Assembly (NCBI GenBank): GCA_017883385.1
Contig: JADGNQ010000061.1
Span: forward strand, 1-33,046
Reading direction: 5' to 3'
Source: Candidatus Sulfotelmatobacter sp.
Lineage (GTDB): Bacteria > Acidobacteriota > Terriglobia > Terriglobales > Acidobacteriaceae
DNA length: 33,046 bases
Under the pieces are notes generated by a model. That model saw only the letters and a program-made list of their open reading frames with translations, ran no database searches and was not told the origin of the DNA. Of the stretch, positions 33,007 through 33,046 are shown in pieces; within the stretch, counting starts at the first letter, position 1; each line of letters starts with the position of its first letter. The translations under genes were made by a program, and so were the position numbers.

Positions 33007-33046
33007 ATGTCACAAGAAGTTGGGAAGCGGGTTGAGTACGCGGTGG
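33007..33046 (+). CDS. Start of a divergent gene (first 13 codons)
   Basis: ATG at 33007 with GGGAGGAG 6 to 13 bases upstream. Reads MSQEVGKRVEYAV to the window edge. The product cannot be identified. Confidence 0.6.
   Translation, partial: MSQEVGKRVEYAV

Overview
The window looks like a chromosomal segment of a GC-rich acidobacterium, probably from the Terriglobia (Koribacter or Sulfotelmatobacter-like). This is an inference. It rests on the gene families (an SMC of about 1300 residues, PEGA/TPR proteins, a di-heme DUF1111 oxidoreductase, a Fis-like mini regulator, secreted carboxypeptidase-regulatory-like proteins), on high GC with frequent GTG/TTG starts, and on a dense load of short palindromic intergenic repeats. 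I found no tRNA, rRNA, CRISPR array, prophage or complete insertion sequence.

Layout. Positions 1-1414 hold the groES-groEL heat-shock operon on the minus strand (groEL runs off the left edge), with a near-consensus sigma-70 type promoter and a CIRCE operator for HrcA. Positions 1450-2660 hold a clipped relic of what looks like a type III restriction-modification locus: the 3' end of mod and the 5' third of res, with repeats between them. Positions 2770-10020 carry small metabolic genes on both strands: a VOC protein, a mono-heme cytochrome c, a D-2-hydroxyacid dehydrogenase, a GH20 hexosaminidase pseudogene, an aminotransferase, an SDR dehydrogenase, a metallo-beta-lactamase-fold hydrolase and a zinc-ribbon protein. 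They are separated by composite palindromic repeats. Positions 10021-12475 hold an SDR reductase divergent from a secreted TPR protein that has a clear promoter and terminator.

Positions 12620-18909 are a minus-strand run: smc, purC (own promoter), cvpA and a Fis-family regulator. A 16-bp perfect palindrome resembling an NrdR box lies just upstream of the smc promoter. Next come an 868-residue TPR-membrane-PEGA protein, an M20 dipeptidase, a two-gene ABC exporter with a 4-base stop/start overlap, and a ThiO-like glycine oxidase. Positions 27415-28287 hold two small plus-strand genes (secreted CarboxypepD_reg-like protein, EVE domain). The right end has a DUF6249-like membrane protein, a di-heme oxidoreductase, an acyl-CoA/AMP ligase, a CreD-like membrane protein and the first codons of a divergent gene.

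The genes do not form one obvious pathway. No new multi-gene system stands out. The most distinctive signal is the repeats. Several palindromic families have conserved flanks but hairpin arms that differ between copies and stay perfectly self-complementary. Two different families appear to have entered the aminotransferase gene in frame and now seem to be translated. Other points worth checking are the roughly 115-residue insert in the SMC ATPase head, the NrdR-like box before smc, and the kinase-less PEGA/TPR protein preceded by an in-frame upstream reading frame.
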